Shown piece by piece: positions 22,155-33,692 of a stretch of 64,000 bases of DNA (within the stretch, counting starts at the first letter, position 1; each line of letters starts with the position of its first letter). The translations under genes were made by a program, and so were the position numbers. Origin of the DNA: Rhodosorus marinus (lineage: Eukaryota; Rhodophyta; Stylonematophyceae; Stylonematales; Stylonemataceae); contig JAMWBK010000007.1 in the NCBI GenBank assembly GCA_029953675.1, positions 2,046,001-2,110,000 on the forward strand, read 5' to 3'. The notes beneath the pieces were generated by a model. It did no database searches. It saw nothing but the letters and a program-made list of their open reading frames with translations, and had not been told where the DNA came from.

Positions 22155-23900
22155 TCATTTGATTCCAGCTTGCCCATCTCGAACTTCTCCGAGTCCTTCC
22201 GGAAGCTCAGATTCCTCGGCCTTGGCCTCTTTCTCCAACCTAGCCTTCTCGAGCTTCAGATATGTATACCAAAAGACGCCTCCGAGGGCAAGCAATACGC
22301 CCGAAATACCTTTCACGTCCAATGGTCTTCCGAAAAGAATGAAGTCCTACATCGAGAGTACGTAAGCTCAGCTGTGGTCGCAGCTTCAACGCTGCCGGCG
22401 AGGGTTAGTGCTCACCGAAAGAATGATTACGCAAGTCTTGCCGTGGCCCAAGATATTGTATGTCAACGCCGACGACTTTCCAATGACGAGGAATATGGAC
22501 ACATTCACCAGGAATGCGATAAAGCCAGTTAAGAATATCAACGACTATAGCAAAAGAGCGAGGCTTGCCAATCAGAGATCCAGTTTCGTCATCAAAAGGA
22601 CCAGGACGCTAGCTCGCACCGAGTTAAGAGGGTTGAAGGCGTATGACCATATGGCGTTCGGGTCCTTCACCATGTAGTTGTCGAACACTGGAAGCAAGGG
22701 CATTATGAAAAGAGCGGAGAGCGGCGCATTATACGTTTGTAGTTGCAGGGCGTCAGCATCAAGACCTTTTTGCAGGGCACCGGACCAGATCTGGTAAAAG
22801 CTTGTCACGACAACGCTCGACAGCGCAAATATGGTTCCCGGCACGTTTAGCCTACGATACATGTTGAGAGTGGCGGGTTAACATATATCGCTTAGATCCA
22901 TCCCTTCGTAAAGTTGTTCCCTTTTCACAGGTCTCGCCTCTAGGACCCACTTCCCGAAGTGGGAGATGGGCGCTGATCAGAGGGAATTGGCCCACCTGAA
23001 GTCCGTTGACGCGGTAAGGATAACGCCGAGGCACACCGGCACAAGTGCCAATCGAAGCTTCCGTTCGAGGAACTTTTTGTACAGCACTGCCTCAATAAGA
23101 ACGATCATTGGCGTGGTCATCACCTATAAAGCCGAAATGTTAGCAGTCTGGACGAAGCCTGGCTTAGAGAGCTCACGTTCGATCGCGACAAGAATCTGAG
23201 GCTGTGCATAGTGTTTGCGTACCTTCATAATTTGATAGAATCCAATGGAATTATGTTGCAGAGACAAGTTGGTCAGCAGCACAAATCCCATCGAAGTCGC
23301 AGCCAGTTTTGAGGTCTAATCAATAGAGAAAGGGAAAGCCGATTAGCCTCTGGAGATTCGGGCGCGTCAGATCAATCGGGGACCAACTCACCGGTCCCAA
23401 GGGCAGCTCTTTCATCTGGTAAAGCCCAAACGCGGAGACAGTGAGCAAAAGCACGAACGTGCATATAAAGTGAATGAAAGTTAAGGTCGTCGCTGTGGGT
23501 GGGAGAACAAAAGCGGGGAATAAGTACAACAGGCAATCTCTGACGTCACGTTGTTAGAGCTCGTGTCCGAGCAAGGCTAGGATCGAGTCGTTACCGAAAT
23601 TGAAATGGAACTTTTCCATGAGTATTTTGTTAGTAATGACAATTCCGGCAGAAGAGAAAAAGTTGAGCATCATAAAGGAAAACACCTTCCAGTCAGCTGC
23701 CGCAAGGTTTCCCTTCACCTGCAATACACCGGAAAGATGAAAAATTCACAAGTCAGCTTGCAGCCGACAAAACATTTCAAGCCAGAACAGCGACCACTCA
23801 CCTTGCTCAGAACAGCCTTACTCACGGATCCCTCATCGCCCCGGAAACCCGACGATCTAGGCGAGGCGGATCCATCATCCAGCTTCCTAAAAGCAGCCAT
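22155..23900 (-). CDS. SLC35E3-like nucleotide-sugar/triose-phosphate-translocator family transporter
   Basis: Polytopic drug/metabolite-superfamily transporter of the Golgi/ER or plastid-envelope type. Eight minus-strand exons: 23900-23802, 23718-23595, 23492-23392, 23315-23223, 23123-22996, 22851-22620, 22544-22416 and 22346-22155; every phase fits, 365 residues. About ten hydrophobic helices follow a Ser/Asp-rich cytosolic N-terminus. Diagnostic runs: VITNKILMEKFHFNF/A TTLTFIHF, MGFVLLTNLSLQHNSIGFYQ, VMTTPMIVLIEAVLYKK, FALSSVVVTSFYQIWSGALQ, LQTYNAPLSALFIMPLL, FLVNVSIFLVIGKSSALTYN, LGHGKTCVIILSDFILF. These align best with SLC35E3 and plant UDP-sugar transporters; the substrate cannot be read. 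The C-terminal tail is Glu/Lys-rich. Upstream plus-strand sequence is very C-rich, matching the G-rich sense leaders seen elsewhere. Confidence 0.93.
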
Positions 23901-26210
23901 AGTGTTCCAATCCCTTTTTAAAACACTAAGAAGCCGCTCTTGATCACTCTCTGTCCCTCCGCTTCCTCCCCACAACCCCAATGCTTACCCTCCCTCCCAG
24001 CACCCACACCCAACCCTAACCCACCCCTCCGCCTCTGTTCGCCCCGTCTTATATCCCCAGTCATCTACACCAAACCAAAATGGCTCTCACCAGAAACGGA
24101 TTTCGCTGGTCAACACTAAACGCACTCTTCGCCCATGTCAACAAAAGTACTGTCCTGTTTGTCCAATAAACATGTTTAGATTAAATATTAGTACGTGTAC
24201 TATCCAATAAAAGAACAAAATACTTGTGCCGTGGAATGAAATTATTTCATAAAAGCTGTCCAATACGTAACGCGTAATCAGACAACTTTTTTGAAAAAGT
24301 TTTATTCAACAGCACTAAATATTTCTTCATTTATTCCATATATCTGGAATTTTCGGGTTTTGTCGGACATTTTATGACAGTGTAATTTTTTTTTGGTGCC
24401 GATGTTCCGTACCTAAATACGAATTCCAAAACAAATACAGGAATCTTACAAAATATTTCGAGAAAAAGGAATACTACACTAACGGTCGTTGCATGATACC
24501 GGATACGATAACTACTAGACAGAACATTGTATATGTAATATTGAAGTACAAAATAATACCCAGGGCATTGATGGCGGGATGATACGGTATGAACAAAATT
24601 TACGAATACGCGTTGGATATTTTTTTGTTTTCTTGATTTGTGTAAAGACTATTCTAGATATGTCCCCCAGCTTTGATCAAAAGTTTCTTGTTTTTACAAT
24701 TATTTGATTAGAACATTTTTCTAATCCAAATCTAGAGCTTGTAGATAGATTTTGGATGATTATCCAAGATTGAGATCCTGATTTTCTTGACATCCGATGA
24801 CTTCAATTTTTAAGATCCCCCCTGTATTAAAATATTTTTGGTAGGTTCGGACAATCTGTACGTTAATTCGTAGAAAATCCATTAAAAAAGGGGAACCGTT
24901 TTTAATGAATTTTCTACAAATTACCTGATTCACGTGGCGGTGGTGACACTTAGCGGAACATTTTGGTTTTCAATCAGCTGGTTTTGGTGGGGTGTAAGGG
25001 AACGGGCTGCGGTCTGAATCCATGCTGCATGTTGGAATCTAAACTGGTGCTGCTTGGTAGGCCAGGACCGTCAATATTGCCGTGCATATTGAGCGGTTGT
25101 GATAAGATCGGGCAGGAGGCGCTGGGGTTTGCATCCACTCAGTTTCGATTGAGGTTGTGAGCGATCGAGTCCCCTGCGTCGTTTGTCTGGCTTTGCATTG
25201 CCCTGACACTGGACTGCCATTAGCCGTTGATAAGGAAAGGAGGATGGAACTGTCGAGGAGCTGTTGAAGGATAACTGAATGGATCTTCGATGGCACCACT
25301 GTTTTTCGCGAGTCACATGTTCATCATGCTCCCGGTAGCTAAGAACTGCCCTCCTTATCACGATATGGCTTAATGGGCATACCGTCATCTGCTGGCCCCA
25401 ATCAGCAGCACTAGGGGACTGCAGAATCACCACAGCGAACTGTTCACTGAGAATTTCACTAAGGTGTCAACTGCGTAAAAAAAAAACCATGTACATCTGG
25501 TTTGCAGCCCATCATTCACCTACTACCTCGGAATCCACCTGTTTAAGCACTAGATTCCTCCAAAAACTAGCGCAGCTGCACATACTGCAGCAACTCAGCA
25601 AAACAACTTCCTCCAGGTGAAGATAGGCAACTACTTAGCCAACCCCAGCGAGCTGGAGAATCATGGGAAGCGGAATTTTCCAATGGGCGCCTAGGAGAAT
25701 CCCAGGGGGACATTCAGGTTCGGAGAACGGAGAAGGCGCGTTTTATGCTTTGGCTGGAGTCGGCTAAGAGGTATGGGTTACAATCGCTGCCAAATGCGAA
25801 ACTTCTTCCCATCGTGTGAATGCTTGATTCGCGACGGGGATGGACTGTCATGATCAGAGATGGGACGCCCGAAGAACATTGCTCGCGGGGGGGCGATCAA
25901 AGATGCGTAAGTTATCAACACAGCGGCTGCTCCACTTTACGCTACCGTTGTTGTGTTGTTATTGCTTTGAGATAGGTTTTATAGACCTACCGCTTTCAGG
26001 AAGTTTTTCCTGAGATGGATCGGATAACCAGATTCTCCACCTTCGCGAAAACAGTCCGGAGGGCGGCAGTTGCTCTATAAAACCTGTCCCAACGCAACCT
26101 GAACACACTACGGTCAGCATCGTATGTGCAACTTTCATGTCTGCTCGTCAAGCTGGGGACGATGCTGAATCTAGTTTATTGTGTAACTTCCTTTGGATTT
26201 ATAAAGGAGC
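23901..26210. other. Long intergenic region, partly AT-rich
   Basis: About 2.3 kb without a supportable gene. 24100-24960 is AT-rich and includes a strong inverted repeat. 25000-26200 has normal base composition with short frames on both strands that show no motif. A TATA-like TTTTATAGA occurs near 25978. The QueG gene probably has an upstream exon in the last few hundred bases: ATG at 26015 followed by a short basic peptide is one untested possibility. Confidence 0.45.
24865..24922. repeat. Inverted repeat, ~25-bp arms, short loop
   Basis: Arm 24865-24889 (AATTCGTAGAAAATCCATTA plus A-run) is nearly the reverse complement of 24898-24922 (T-run then TAATGAATTTTCTACAAATT), with two mismatches and a loop of about 8 bases rich in G. 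It could form a hairpin in RNA or DNA. Confidence 0.8.
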
Positions 26211-27473
26211 TTGGAGTATTGGTCGGGAATCGCGGAGGCTGTGAAGAAGAAAGCCGTCAGCTTTGGACTCGGTCCGGTTGAGATTGCTGAGCCCAGGTCT
26301 TCAACCTATGAAAAGTATGCCAAGTGGGTTGCTGATGGCATGCATGGAGAAATGGGATACCTCGCACGAGACGACCGAATGGAAAGGCGGAAGGACCTCT
26401 CCGTAATTCTGCCTGGAGTTCAATCGGTTCTTGTGTGTGGCCTGCTGTACTGGCCTGGGAGATCGGCTTTCCTTGAAAAAGCGACTTCCATGCAGGGCGA
26501 TGTGAGCTGCTACGCGTGGGGAACGGACTACCACACGATCCTGGGTGACAGACTGAGAGACCTTGCTCTCTGGATGCATGAGGAAGCTGGTGGAACTGGC
26601 AAGTGGTATGTAGACACTGGAGCTATTCTTGAAAGAAGCCTCGCAGAACAGAGCGGGCTAGGGTTCATAGGGAAGAACACTATGTTGATCAACCCGAGAT
26701 ATGGCTCGGGCATGTTCCTGGGAGAAATTTTAACAACTCTGCCGCTCCCCGCGAGCCCCCCGAAAAAGATGCCCGGCTGCGGAAAATGCACAAAGTGTCA
26801 AGTTGCATGCCCAACAGATGCCTTTGATGATGAGTACGTCCTCGACGCTCGAAAGTGCATCAGTTACCTGACAATCGAGCTAAAGGGAGAGATTCCAGTA
26901 GATCTAAGACCGAAGATGGGTAGAAAAGTGTACGGATGCGATATCTGTCAAGAGGTCTGCCCTTGGAACAAGTTCGACTGGGATGGAGACATGAAAGGCA
27001 CGAGTCCTCTGTTTGGTAAAGTAGCCAAGGACGTTCGGGTAAGGTCGCTTGCAGTGCTCTCTTGCAATCTGGGCGGTGCTCTGAGAAAGTTGCTTTATTT
27101 CTAACATTAGAGGATTTGGCTCTCCCGCAGACACCAGACCTGGAGAGGTTGATACGAATGACGGAGTCTGAGTTCAAGGAGTGGTTCGCTGGAACGGCTG
27201 CGATCAGGATTGGAAGGGATAGACTTCGCAGGAATGCAGCTGTTGCTTTGGGCAACTCTCGAGATCCACAGGCAATTCCTGTCCTCAAAGTGAGTATCCG
27301 GTGTCCCGAGAATGACGGGGCCAGACGGAACTGAATTCGGCCTCTAATTTTGTGAGTTCGTCTATTCCCCCGAAAAAAAGGACGCAATCAATGACAATTC
27401 GGAACTAGTTCGGAGCCATTCCCGATGGGCCCTAGATCATCTCCTCTCCCAGCTACGGACTACGACCTCCTGA
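26211..27473 (+). CDS. queG: Epoxyqueuosine reductase (QueG-type), 5' end incomplete
   Basis: Cobalamin and Fe-S enzyme that reduces epoxyqueuosine to queuosine in tRNA, the last step of bacterial de novo queuosine synthesis. Exons: 26211-27038, 27131-27289 and 27381-27473; phases fit. Motifs: the catalytic-Asp region VDTGAILERSLAEQSGLGFI then GKNT, followed by two ferredoxin-like clusters CGKCTKCQVACP and CDICQEVCPWN, as in QueG. The C-terminal exons end with RNAAVALGNSRDPQAIPVLK and a HEAT-like helix, as in the long QueG form. The frame before 26211 hits TAA, and the only start there is TTG, so an upstream exon is required. Eukaryotes normally salvage queuine and lack QueG, so this gene points to plastid or bacterial ancestry. 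The introns show it is a nuclear gene and not contamination. Confidence 0.92.
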
Positions 27474-28931
27474 CGTTTGGATAAGATGACAACGTAACGT
27501 CGTAGAGAGCTGGTCCTTTCGGCCTCGTTTGGAAATAGGTCCAGGGATTCTTCGGATGCTCCGGAGCAGCACTTTCACCAAACGTAAATACTCGAGAGTG
27601 ATTCATCTGTTTTTTCAGCAGCGGATCAATATTGGTCTACCGCTCTTAGGGAGCTACGATTGGTAGCTGCTGGTAAGTCTAGAGTCAACGAGCCTGAGTC
27701 TAGGACCAAGATCGTTTTGATGGGCCAGAGTCGAAACTTAACCCCAGGGTGGGGCCTGTTGGCTCGTACGCGAGTCTCCCTGGATGAACGAATCTTTGTT
27801 TCTCCCACTAGACGGGCGTTGCCAGAAGGACCGTACAAAGGCAAATCGTGAGAACCAAACGAAGCAACCCCTGGACGGGAGAGCACTTTCGTGAGAGTTG
27901 CGTAGAGCTGGATCAACTAGCATATTGCGCTCTTCTCTCACGAGAAATCAGCGCGAACTAGTAATTTTTGCTTTCGCAAGTAGAGGAAGCGATCATCAAA
28001 AACCAGAAAGGCGATGCCGGAAGGACCGTACAAAGGCAAATCGCGAGAACCAAGCGAAGCAACCCCTGGACTGGAGAGCACATTCGTGAGAGTTTGTAGA
28101 GCTGGATCAACTAGCATATCGCCTACACTCTTCGCTCACGAGAAATTAGCTCGAACTAGTAAGTTTCGCTTTCGCAAGCAAGGAAGCGATCTTTGCTACC
28201 ATAATTTGGTTCTGAAAAGTACGGCTGAAGTAGTTCTGAGTCTTTCATAAATATGAAAGAGTGGCAGAGATTAAGGCCAGAGTGTCCTGAAGCTACTAGT
28301 CACAATCTCATTCCGGTTAAAACCTATTCTGAGGCTCCAACGCCAAGTCATTGAGAACAATCTCGAGCTGCGGCTGTTCATGAATGAGCTGCGTGGAGTT
28401 TGCTTATCACCTGAGAACAGATACGCCAAACAATAGAAGCCCTCCAAACAAAAAGCTGAATGCCAAAGAGCGCAGTGTAGTGTTGACAATAGCCGAGTTT
28501 GAGGAAGAAGTGATCAGACTCATTCAAGGGCACGCAGTGCGCAGCCGTTCTAAGGCTCTAGACTCTGTCGTGTCAACGTGGGAGCTACTTGGGACGGAAA
28601 TGGGCTGCGAAGGGTGTACGAACAGGAGCCTGACGCACGAAAGCGGGGTCGGCTGATTGGCGTGCAGATTTATACGACCTTGCTCTTGTGACTCGTTAGT
28701 ACAATTTATTAGAAGGTCATTCCGATCACCTTTCCCCTTCCTACTACGCCTTCTACGCTTTCGTTGAAGGGGTCAACGGCGAAGGGGCCCAAAGTCGATG
28801 CTCATGAACTGGAGGAGCGAAATGAGATATAGGTGAGGCTCGTTCGCTTCCTCAACTGCGTCCAGGCAGTTTGGATAGATGGAGAAGAAACTTGTAGCTT
28901 CGTTTCGACGGGAATTCCTGGCTTGTCGCTC
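27474..28931. other. Intergenic between QueG and DDX11 with a ~180-bp direct duplication
   Basis: About 1.45 kb. The duplication is listed separately. A frame at 28384-28656 has no recognisable domain. A perfect short palindrome CTTTCATAAATATGAAAG lies at about 28244-28261. The last 150 bp lead into the helicase start. Confidence 0.45.
27821..28191. repeat. Direct tandem duplication, ~175-bp units, period 195
   Basis: Copy A about 27821-27994, copy B about 28016-28191. Shared blocks include GGACCGTACAAAGGCAAATC, GAAGCAACCCCTGGAC, GAGCTGGATCAACTAGCATA and CTTTCGCAAG. Identity is high over most of the unit with a few small indels. No frame is conserved between copies. Confidence 0.88.
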
Positions 28932-31900
28932 ATGAGCGTCGCTGGGGCCATGGTTGCTGATGAGAACTTCGGCTTCCCCTTTGAGCCGTATGAAGTACAG
29001 AGGCAGTTCATGAAGGAGCTATTTGCCGTGCTTCGAGATGGCAAAGTCGGGCTTTTTGAAAGCCCTACTGGCACAGGTGGGTGACTCCGCAGTGATCTGA
29101 TTGGTTCGTGATTGGTATTCACCCCTCAACCTGTTTTTACGTCTCGTTCAGGTAAATCTCTGAGCATGATCTGCGGAGCCCTAACATGGCTTAGATATGC
29201 TCTGGAACATGGAATTGGCGACACGCGAGAGCCGAATGACAATCTCGATGACGAGCCAGACTGGATCGTTGATCACTTCCGAGAATCATCGAAGGCATCC
29301 GCAGCTAGGATAGCTCAGCGAGTTCAGCTGGCTGCTGAGCGTCGAAGGAAGCGGATTTCCGAAAGGAAGTCAAAGATTGCGCAATTTGGCGCTGATGGTG
29401 TGGAGTCACACGCTGGGTCGTCAAAGACACGGGATGTTGATCCGTACCTGCTCGATGACTACTTCAGTGACGATGAAACTGGAAAGATCGGTTCAAAGAG
29501 GCTAAGGTGAACTTCGTAACCACGCTACATTTCTGCACGAGTAGGTCAAGTACCTATGGAGATGCTTTGAGCCTTGTTAGTAAATATTTTATCTCAAAAC
29601 CATCCTGAAAGTTTCGTCATCTGTGTTTGGTACTGTTTGCATAAATAGTCGGCAGAGTGATCTCAGGGCGGAGCATCTTGCGAATCTCGAACCAGGGTCC
29701 AGCGATGAAGACGAGGATCTCAGAAAACAAATGCCGAGAATCATCTTCTGCTCGAGAACACACTCGCAGCTGCTTCAGTTTGCAAACGAGCTGAAACTTG
29801 TAGTTGGAGCAGATACGAACAGGCAAACCGGTGACTCGAGGGAGCACGGAGATGGGTTGTCGAATTTCACTTTAGCGGTTGTACCATTCGGGTCGCGCAG
29901 GCATACATGCATCAATCCCGATGTTCGTAGAATACAATCTGTGGCAGGGATGAACGATCGTTGCCTAGATTTGCTTAAAGCTCGAAACGCGAAAAAGGTT
30001 GTTCCAAGTCGCTCCGGTTCAAGTAAGAGCAACCCCTGACGGGGCCCATGGTTTGGAAATCTTGTGCTGCTTGATGACGAAATCGCCTCTGAATGTGGTC
30101 AACAGACGGAAGCTCTACGACGCGGAACAGTGGAGGATGTGTATATCTTGCTGAGGACGCGATAAAGCGCGTGAGGGATGAAATTCTGACGAATGTCCAT
30201 GACATTGAAGAAGTCGTATCCGATGCTCGGAAAAGTCAGGCCTGCCCGTACTTCGTCACCCGAAGCGCCATCCAGCGTACAGGGCAATTCCTCATCCTGC
30301 CCTATAATGTCGTACTGCACAAGCCAACGAGGGATTCAATAGGCATTGACCTGAACGAGAACTGGTATGTCGGACACTGTCATCAGGAAGTGATCTTGTG
30401 GGAGGCGGTCGGATCGGTGAAACCCTTTTCGAACCTCCTTTCTGGTAATCGCCCTGTGTACTGACCGGTTCCACCGCTAATCTCCAGCGTTGTCATATTT
30501 GATGAAGCTCACAACGTCATGGATGCTATAATTGACATTCATTCGGCAAAACTGAGCTACGAGAATATGGTCACAGTTTTGGAGGCGACGATGAGGTACT
30601 GCGACAAGTACGCGCGGAGACTACGATCGAAGAACCTCTACTACATCAGACAGCTCATGACGTTGCTCCGACACCTCATCGCGTTTTCTGGTCCAGAGGA
30701 GGGTCGCCTTGCTATGAGCGCTGAGGCGGTTAGTGAACTTCAGTTCAAGGCGAAGATTGACAACATCAATGTGTTCAAACTCCTTCGGTTCATTGGTGAA
30801 ACCAAGTTTGCTCAGAAAGTGCAAGGCTTTACTGATTCCAGCGAGAGAACGGAAGGGCATTTGAAAGCAGGACGATCTGGTGGGTAGTTCTCCACTATTG
30901 CATTTGACCGAGCAAGACCGCGTGTTTTGAGGCTCAGCACTGACCGATCAGTTTCGTGCTCTCCGGCTGTTCAAGATATATACTCTGTCGTGGCTTTTCT
31001 AAACTGCCTCACGAATTCTATTGGTGATGGTCGAGTTGTCTGTTCGAGATCGCAGGAGGAGAAAGAACGTAATCAACTTGTTGACCATTCTGGATACCAT
31101 GGATTGAAGTCTTGACGGCTGATCGTGGCCTTCTTCTGGTTCTCGGTTTTAGGTTTCTTCAAGTATTTAATGCTGAATCCGTCAGTGGTCATGAACCCCG
31201 TAATGGATTCTGTTCGCGCTGTTGTGTTTGCGGGAGGGACACTGTCACCCAGGACAGACATTGAGACGAGACTACTCTCCGGCGTAGCCGCGGAGCGGAA
31301 GACTTTCTTTTCCTGCGGACACGTCGTTCCTGAGCAGAACGTTCTCGGGACCGTTGTTGCTCGAGGGCCAAGCGGTTTAGAGTTTGATTTTCGATTTCAG
31401 AACCGCAACAACAACAGTCTTGTACGGAGCAAAGCACAACGCCTATACACGTCTTCCCTCTATTACTAACTTGCATTCATCTACTAACGTTACTCGTCTG
31501 CAGATTGATGAGCTAGGTAGGGCGATCACAAACATGTGTAGCGTGATTCCGAAAGGAGTGATCGTCTTCTTCCCGAGCTATGCCTATCTCAACCAAGTAA
31601 GTGAGCGTTGGAAGTCATCAGGACTGATCAAGAAGATTTCGAGGAAGAAGCAATTCCTTGTAGAGCAGCCTGCGATTGACCAGGAGTCTGTTCTGGCGAA
31701 GCATGCGCAAGCGGCAGCCGAATCCGGAGCCCTCCTGCTTTCCGTTGTCGGTGGGAAACTGTCGGAGGGCATCAACTTTAGCAATGATCTTGGCCGAGCT
31801 GTGATCATGGTCGGTCTTCCGTATCCAAACCCGAGCGACGTCGAGACTAGAGAGATTCTGTCTTACATTGAGGCTGATGTAGGATCCGAGGTAGCACGGG

Positions 31901-32127
31901 AGTATTTGGAAGATATCTGCATGAAAGCTGTCAATCAGAGCGTTGGGCGATGCATTAGGCACAGGAAAGACTTTGCAAGCATCATCTTCATGGACAAGAG
32001 ATATACGGGAGAAAGGATTCGGTCGAAGCTGGCCTCGTGGATTCGCGATGTTGTCCAAATAAGAGAGTTTGGAGAAAGCATGCATAGAAACGGCGAGTTT
32101 TTCCGGAAGATGCCGTCAGATTGTTGA
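28932..32127 (+). CDS. DDX11/CHL1-type Fe-S superfamily 2 DNA helicase
   Basis: 5'-3' DNA helicase of the XPD/FANCJ/RTEL1 group, CHL1 branch, which supports sister-chromatid cohesion and replication. Eight exons: 28932-29076, 29152-29506, 29667-30022, 30106-30364, 30488-30879, 30952-31068, 31153-31421 and 31504-32127; all phases agree, 838 residues. Markers: [16 protein letters not shown] (Q-like motif), Walker [18 protein letters not shown] (split by intron 1), CSRTHSQL, the four Fe-S cysteines (HTCIN about 248, DRCLDL about 265, GGCVYL about 294, ACPYF about 330), [13 protein letters not shown] in VVIFDEAHN, then [37 protein letters not shown] and [14 protein letters not shown] (motif VI). 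All catalytic motifs are intact. The CHL1-type acidic/Arg insertion in exon 2 is present. ATG 28932 is the first in frame; ATG 28950 is an alternative. Confidence 0.95.
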
Positions 32128-33692
32128 GAAATTTTGCTCGTGCTCCGCTGTATATACAGCTGCCAATTTTCCAGGTTTAAACTGGGATGCGAACTCTTCG
32201 CATTCCGAACCCTCGGTGTCCGGCTCGCATGTCTACAGAACAGCCGAAGGGTACTGGGTGCAGTCTCAAAGGAGAGCCAGTTGCCAAAGGGGGAGCTTGC
32301 ACCCGGGAAGGGTATTTATCGGGATAGCATTGTTTTATATTTTGTACAGTATCTCAGGTCACAAGGCATGGCTCAAGGGCAAAATCCTCTGTGCAAATCT
32401 TCTCGTCAGACTTGGGTACTGGAGTGGAAGGCCGGCTGAAAAGTTCCCGTCTTGTGGTCCCGGAATAGAGGAATGTGTGCAGCAACACCAAACAGGATAG
32501 AACGCTTCAAACTCGAGAACCGTGCACAGCAGTAGCTCGAACATGGTACATCGAACCTGACTGGGACTTTTTCGGGATTCCTCGAGTTCCAGATCTTTGC
32601 CTGCGCTGTTTTGTTAGGAAGGTTTATCCCGGACGCGGATGCTTATCCTCCTCTGCGTAGTTCGGCTCCGATTTAACCGATCTAATCTCCAATGTGTTTG
32701 CTGGGGCCGTTCTTTGATAGAGCGACAAATGCCAAGCAAATTTATTCAGCTAAAGCACCGAGTGCAGCTCTGCCTGGTCTCCGTCAATCTGCCACACGTC
32801 ACCTTTCCCATGCGAGGACAGATGCACGGCGACACAAACCAGATATAAGCACAGTCGCCCGGTATGCTGAAACCCTTTTTGTTCGTTAAAATGATCAACT
32901 CTATCCTAGAAAAAAAACCATAAATCTAAAACAAGTCCATATCTGCATTAAAATAAGTTACTTATGCAAGCAATCCACCTATTTTACAACCGAATCCTTA
33001 AAAACCAAAACTATTTCTGTAAATCAAATAATTCTAGATATAAACAACAATCAAATAAGTTTTCAAATTAAAATATTTTAGAAAATACCAATCCTTTTTT
33101 TCTTGTCCAAATATTCTAAAAGTTTACAGATTATGGTTGCCTTCGATGCAAACCACAGGGATCTCTTTCTGAGTCATTTTTGTGTGGTTGTGAGGGGGTC
33201 CCTTTTGTGCGTATATGCAAAGGGGGGTCGTAGCACTTTTTTTGTCTAATAACATCACAACAACTACTTACTATTTTCTTTGAAATGCCCGTTTTTCTGG
33301 CTTACTATGGAAATTCTTGTTCAACTGGTAAGAGGGGGCAGGCCTCCCCCTTCCTACCCCCAACCCCCCCCCTCCCCCCCCCCAGAAAAAAAATTTTCGG
33401 TGTTCATATGTATGTTTGTGTGTATATGTAATTTTTTTTTGTTTGTTTTGAGAAGGATGCAATGGTAGTGAAGAGAGATTTCTGTTGTCCTTAAGCAGCT
33501 TTTTTTTTTTTGCGGGGGGGGGGGAAGGTGGGTGGGTTAAGTGCGAGGGATTTTTGAAGGAGCAGAGAGAGAGAGAGAGAGAGTAGGTGAGGTGGGAGGA
33601 CGGTGCGGGGGGGGGGGGGGGTTGGGGGTTTGTAAGGGAGGATTTTAGAGGGGTTTGATGAGGGGTGTTTAGGATTTTTTTTAATTTGGATA
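32128..33692. other. Intergenic between DDX11 and the GLTP gene
   Basis: About 1.56 kb. 32130-32870 has several short frames with no domain. 32880-33140 is AT-rich. 33180-33690 is low-complexity leader sequence with long C and G tracts (listed separately). No gene supported. Confidence 0.45.
33364..33621. repeat. Homopolymer and microsatellite cluster (C9TC10 ... GA repeat ... G15)
   Basis: C9-T-C10 at 33364-33383, an A/T-rich run, T11 near 33501, G9 at about 33516-33524, (GA)n at about 33563-33583 and G15 at 33607-33621. The G-rich strand is the sense strand of the GLTP gene starting at 33693. C and G tracts are complementary and could pair. Confidence 0.9.
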
